Origin: Actinomycetes bacterium
GTDB taxonomy: Bacteria; Actinomycetota; Acidimicrobiia; Spongiisociales; UBA5794
Direction: 5' to 3'
NCBI GenBank assembly: GCA_024275815.1
Contig: JAJRYI010000048.1
Span: 1 to 7,730, forward strand
DNA length: 7,730 bases
Below the pieces are notes generated by a model. That model had not been told where the DNA came from. It did not search any database and saw nothing but the letters and a program-made list of their open reading frames with translations. A program made the translations under genes and the position numbers. Within the stretch, counting starts at the first letter, position 1. Each line of letters opens with the position of its first letter. Below are positions 5,694 to 7,730 of this stretch, piece after piece.

Positions 5694-7729
5694 GATGCGC
5701 TCACCTTCTCATCCACAGGGATCACCCCGCGGTCACGCTTCTTGAGCACCCACGCCAGAAGCGGTGCAAGGCTGATCAGCAGACCACCGGCCCAAACCAG
5801 CCAGATATACGGGAACCAGATCGCCTTGAACCCCACCCCGTCGGCATCGATGCGTTCGATAGTGAGGTACAGGTCGCCACCGAACGACATCGCTACCGAT
5901 GGCGTCCCAATGGTCTGGCCCTGCCTGAAGTAGTTGTTGAGGGCCGGCTCGAGAACACCGACCTGCTCACCGTTTCGCATGACGACGATCTTGGCCCCGA
6001 GTACCTCCTTGTTGGACTCCACCCGGCTCACCGGCTCGAGGTACATCAGTTCCATGCTCGCGAACCGAACGGTGTCGAACTGCTGCACGTTGAAGGTCCC
6101 GGTGACCGCGAGGTTCGACGACAGCGCAATCCCGATCGCCAGGATCGCGACGCCGATGTGGGAGAGCTGGCCGCTCCAGTAGTGACGATCTCCGCGAAGG
6201 ACCTTCATCAGTGCCTCGGGAGTGTTCTCGTCCGTCTTGGAAGTCCGACGCAGCGTGCTCTCGATCAACCTCTGGACAACGGTTGCGATCACGAAGACGC
6301 CTGCGACGACACCGAGTACCAGGTACCCATCGGTGTAGCGCATGGCAACGGCGAGCACGCCCGCACCGAGTGCGATCACGATCGGGGTCCGTGTCCTCTG
6401 CCAGAGGATCTTGCCCGATGCAGCGCGCCAGGGCGCAACACTTCCCACGGCTATCCCGATCAACAACACATATGAGATGGGGATGGCCAGGCGGTTGAAG
6501 AACGGCGGGCCGACTCCGGCCTTCGTTCCGGTGACAGCCTCGAGGAACAGCGGGTACAGGGTACCGAGCACCACAATGAACGCGAAGACACTCAGCAGCA
6601 GGTTGTTCCCGAGGAAGAAACCCTCACGGCTCGCAAGGGAGTCGAGACGTGGGGAGGACGCCACGTCGGAGATCCGCACGGCGAAGATCCCGAACGATGC
6701 GATGAGAATGAACGCCAGGAACCACAAGAGTACCGGCCCGATCGGGGACTGGGAGAAGCTGTGGACCGAGCTGATGATCCCCGAGCGGGTGAGGAAGGTA
6801 CCGAGGATGGTCGCAGCGAACGCGAGGATCACGAGGAGGAAGTTCCATGCCTGGAGCATCCCGCGACGGCGCTGGACGATCGACGAGTGGATGAACGCGG
6901 TCGCGATCAACCACGGGATGAAGGAGGCGTTCTCCACAGGGTCCCACGCCCAGTAACCACCCCAACCGAGGACCTCGTACGACCAGATGCCACCGAGGAC
7001 GATGCCTGCACCGAGGAACGCCCATGCAACGAGTGTCCACGACCGCGACGCCTCGAGCCAGGCGGAACCGCCCCGTCCTATCAGGAGCGCCGACATGGCG
7101 AACGCATACGGAACCGCGAGCCCGACGTACCCGACGTAGAGCACCGGTGGATGCACGGCCATCAGGAAGTGGTTCTGCAACAACGGGTTCGGGCCGAGAC
7201 CTTCCATCGCTGCTCGAGCCGGCGACCAGAACGCCCCCGTCCCCTCGATACATCCCACCGATGCGGCCTGGACACATACCTGGAACGGGTCGGACACCGT
7301 CAGCATCAGCCCGAAGAAGAACACACCGACGATGCCGAGGATCCCGAGGGCACCTGACCACAACGGATCGGGCTCGTTGCGCTTGCGGAAGCTCCACCAC
7401 ACCGTCCATATGAACAATGCAAGAACGAGGCCCCACAGCACGATGCTCCCGGCGAGTGCGCCCCACGCCGAGGCGATCTTGAAGAGGGTGGGTGTTGCCG
7501 ATGCCGAGTGGTTCGCGACGTACTCGAGAGAGAAGTCATCGGTGAGCAGAGCGACCTGCAAGGTCAGCATCGACACGATGGAACCGAACACGACGACTAT
7601 CACGGGGAAACGCATCCGACGCGGTGTCGCGAGCTGTGGGCGGTACAGGCCGGTGAGTCCTCGAACGACCAGCGCAAGGCTTCCGATCAACGCTGCCCCA
7701 ACCGCCAGGGATCCTATCGCCGCGGTCAT
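5690..7729 (-). CDS. ccmF: Heme lyase subunit CcmF, System I cytochrome c maturation
   Basis: This integral membrane protein of 679 residues attaches heme from holo-CcmE to apocytochrome c at the outer face of the membrane. The WWD heme-handling domain is at about 256-273 (WGGYWAWDPVENASFIPW). Conserved histidines are H193 in NHFLMAVHPPVLYVGY, H281 after the WWD helix and H323 in SVHSFSQSPIG; H524 in SHIGVAI is the likely ligand of the buried heme b. There are many membrane helices, and a periplasmic domain at about 540-640 lies before the last helix. The length is near the usual 630-680. The loop before NPLLQNH is longer than in E. coli CcmF and carries C152 and C160. The ATG start lies at the window edge as ATGA, suggesting overlap with an upstream gene, possibly ccmE; the first residues look like a natural CcmF N-terminus. 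Its 3' end overlaps ccmH. Confidence 0.95.
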   Translation of the reverse strand: MTAAIGSLAVGAALIGSLALVVRGLTGLYRPQLATPRRMRFPVIVVVFGSIVSMLTLQVALLTDDFSLEYVANHSASATPTLFKIASAWGALAGSIVLWGLVLALFIWTVWWSFRKRNEPDPLWSGALGILGIVGVFFFGLMLTVSDPFQVCVQAASVGCIEGTGAFWSPARAAMEGLGPNPLLQNHFLMAVHPPVLYVGYVGLAVPYAFAMSALLIGRGGSAWLEASRSWTLVAWAFLGAGIVLGGIWSYEVLGWGGYWAWDPVENASFIPWLIATAFIHSSIVQRRRGMLQAWNFLLVILAFAATILGTFLTRSGIISSVHSFSQSPIGPVLLWFLAFILIASFGIFAVRISDVASSPRLDSLASREGFFLGNNLLLSVFAFIVVLGTLYPLFLEAVTGTKAGVGPPFFNRLAIPISYVLLIGIAVGSVAPWRAASGKILWQRTRTPIVIALGAGVLAVAMRYTDGYLVLGVVAGVFVIATVVQRLIESTLRRTSKTDENTPEALMKVLRGDRHYWSGQLSHIGVAILAIGIALSSNLAVTGTFNVQQFDTVRFASMELMYLEPVSRVESNKEVLGAKIVVMRNGEQVGVLEPALNNYFRQGQTIGTPSVAMSFGGDLYLTIERIDADGVGFKAIWFPYIWLVWAGGLLISLAPLLAWVLKKRDRGVIPVDEKVSAS

Positions 7730-7730
7730 C

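Noticed and set aside
6624..7466. Minus-strand open frame of 280 codons inside ccmF
   Set aside because: It is an out-of-frame shadow of ccmF, very rich in Arg and Pro, while the ccmF frame holds the WWD domain and conserved histidines.
1..7730. CRISPR arrays, tRNA or rRNA genes, insertion sequences, phage genes
   Set aside because: I saw no regularly spaced repeats, cloverleaf-like sequence, transposase or integrase motif, or terminal inverted repeats; nearly all of the window is coding on one strand.

Overview
GC-rich bacterial DNA (about 60% by eye) in which every gene I can support lies on the minus strand, so transcription runs from high to low coordinates. The theme is c-type cytochromes: four genes that mature them, then two multiheme cytochromes with a membrane-anchored beta-propeller protein between them. 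System I (Ccm) maturation genes, frequent GTG starts, an acidic proteome and a CRP-type operator would fit a high-GC lineage such as Actinomycetota or Chloroflexota. No marker gene is present, so this placement is weak.

7729-3845 is a tightly packed maturation operon: ccmF (heme ligation), ccmH (apocytochrome thiol reductant), a CcmI-like TPR protein (apocytochrome chaperone) and a CcmG/TlpA/ResA-type thioredoxin. Adjacent genes overlap by 4 bases (GTGA or ATGA). ccmF also begins with ATGA at the right edge, which suggests another overlapping gene just outside, possibly ccmE.

3844-3669 is a 176-base regulatory gap. It holds a perfect CRP/FNR-family dyad (TGTGA-N6-TCACA) at 3792-3811 and a plausible -10 box near 3744-3749, upstream of a membrane-anchored tetraheme cytochrome (3668-3156). 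A long hairpin at 3079-3124 follows that gene.

2986-1880 encodes a membrane-anchored six-bladed NHL beta-propeller. Next comes an unassigned ORF of 46 codons (1835-1695). Last is a large multiheme inner-membrane cytochrome that runs off the left edge, with three transmembrane helices and at least six heme motifs. It resembles the NapC/NirT-type quinol dehydrogenase ImcH of metal-reducing bacteria. Its start is ambiguous: the open frame continues upstream of the only good in-frame start (GTG 1577) and looks coding, which may mean a one-base indel near 1688-1690.

Reading as a whole (inference): a quinol-oxidising inner-membrane cytochrome, a small tetraheme carrier and an NHL scaffold or sensor form an electron-export or anaerobic-respiration module beside the machinery that attaches its hemes, possibly under CRP/FNR control.
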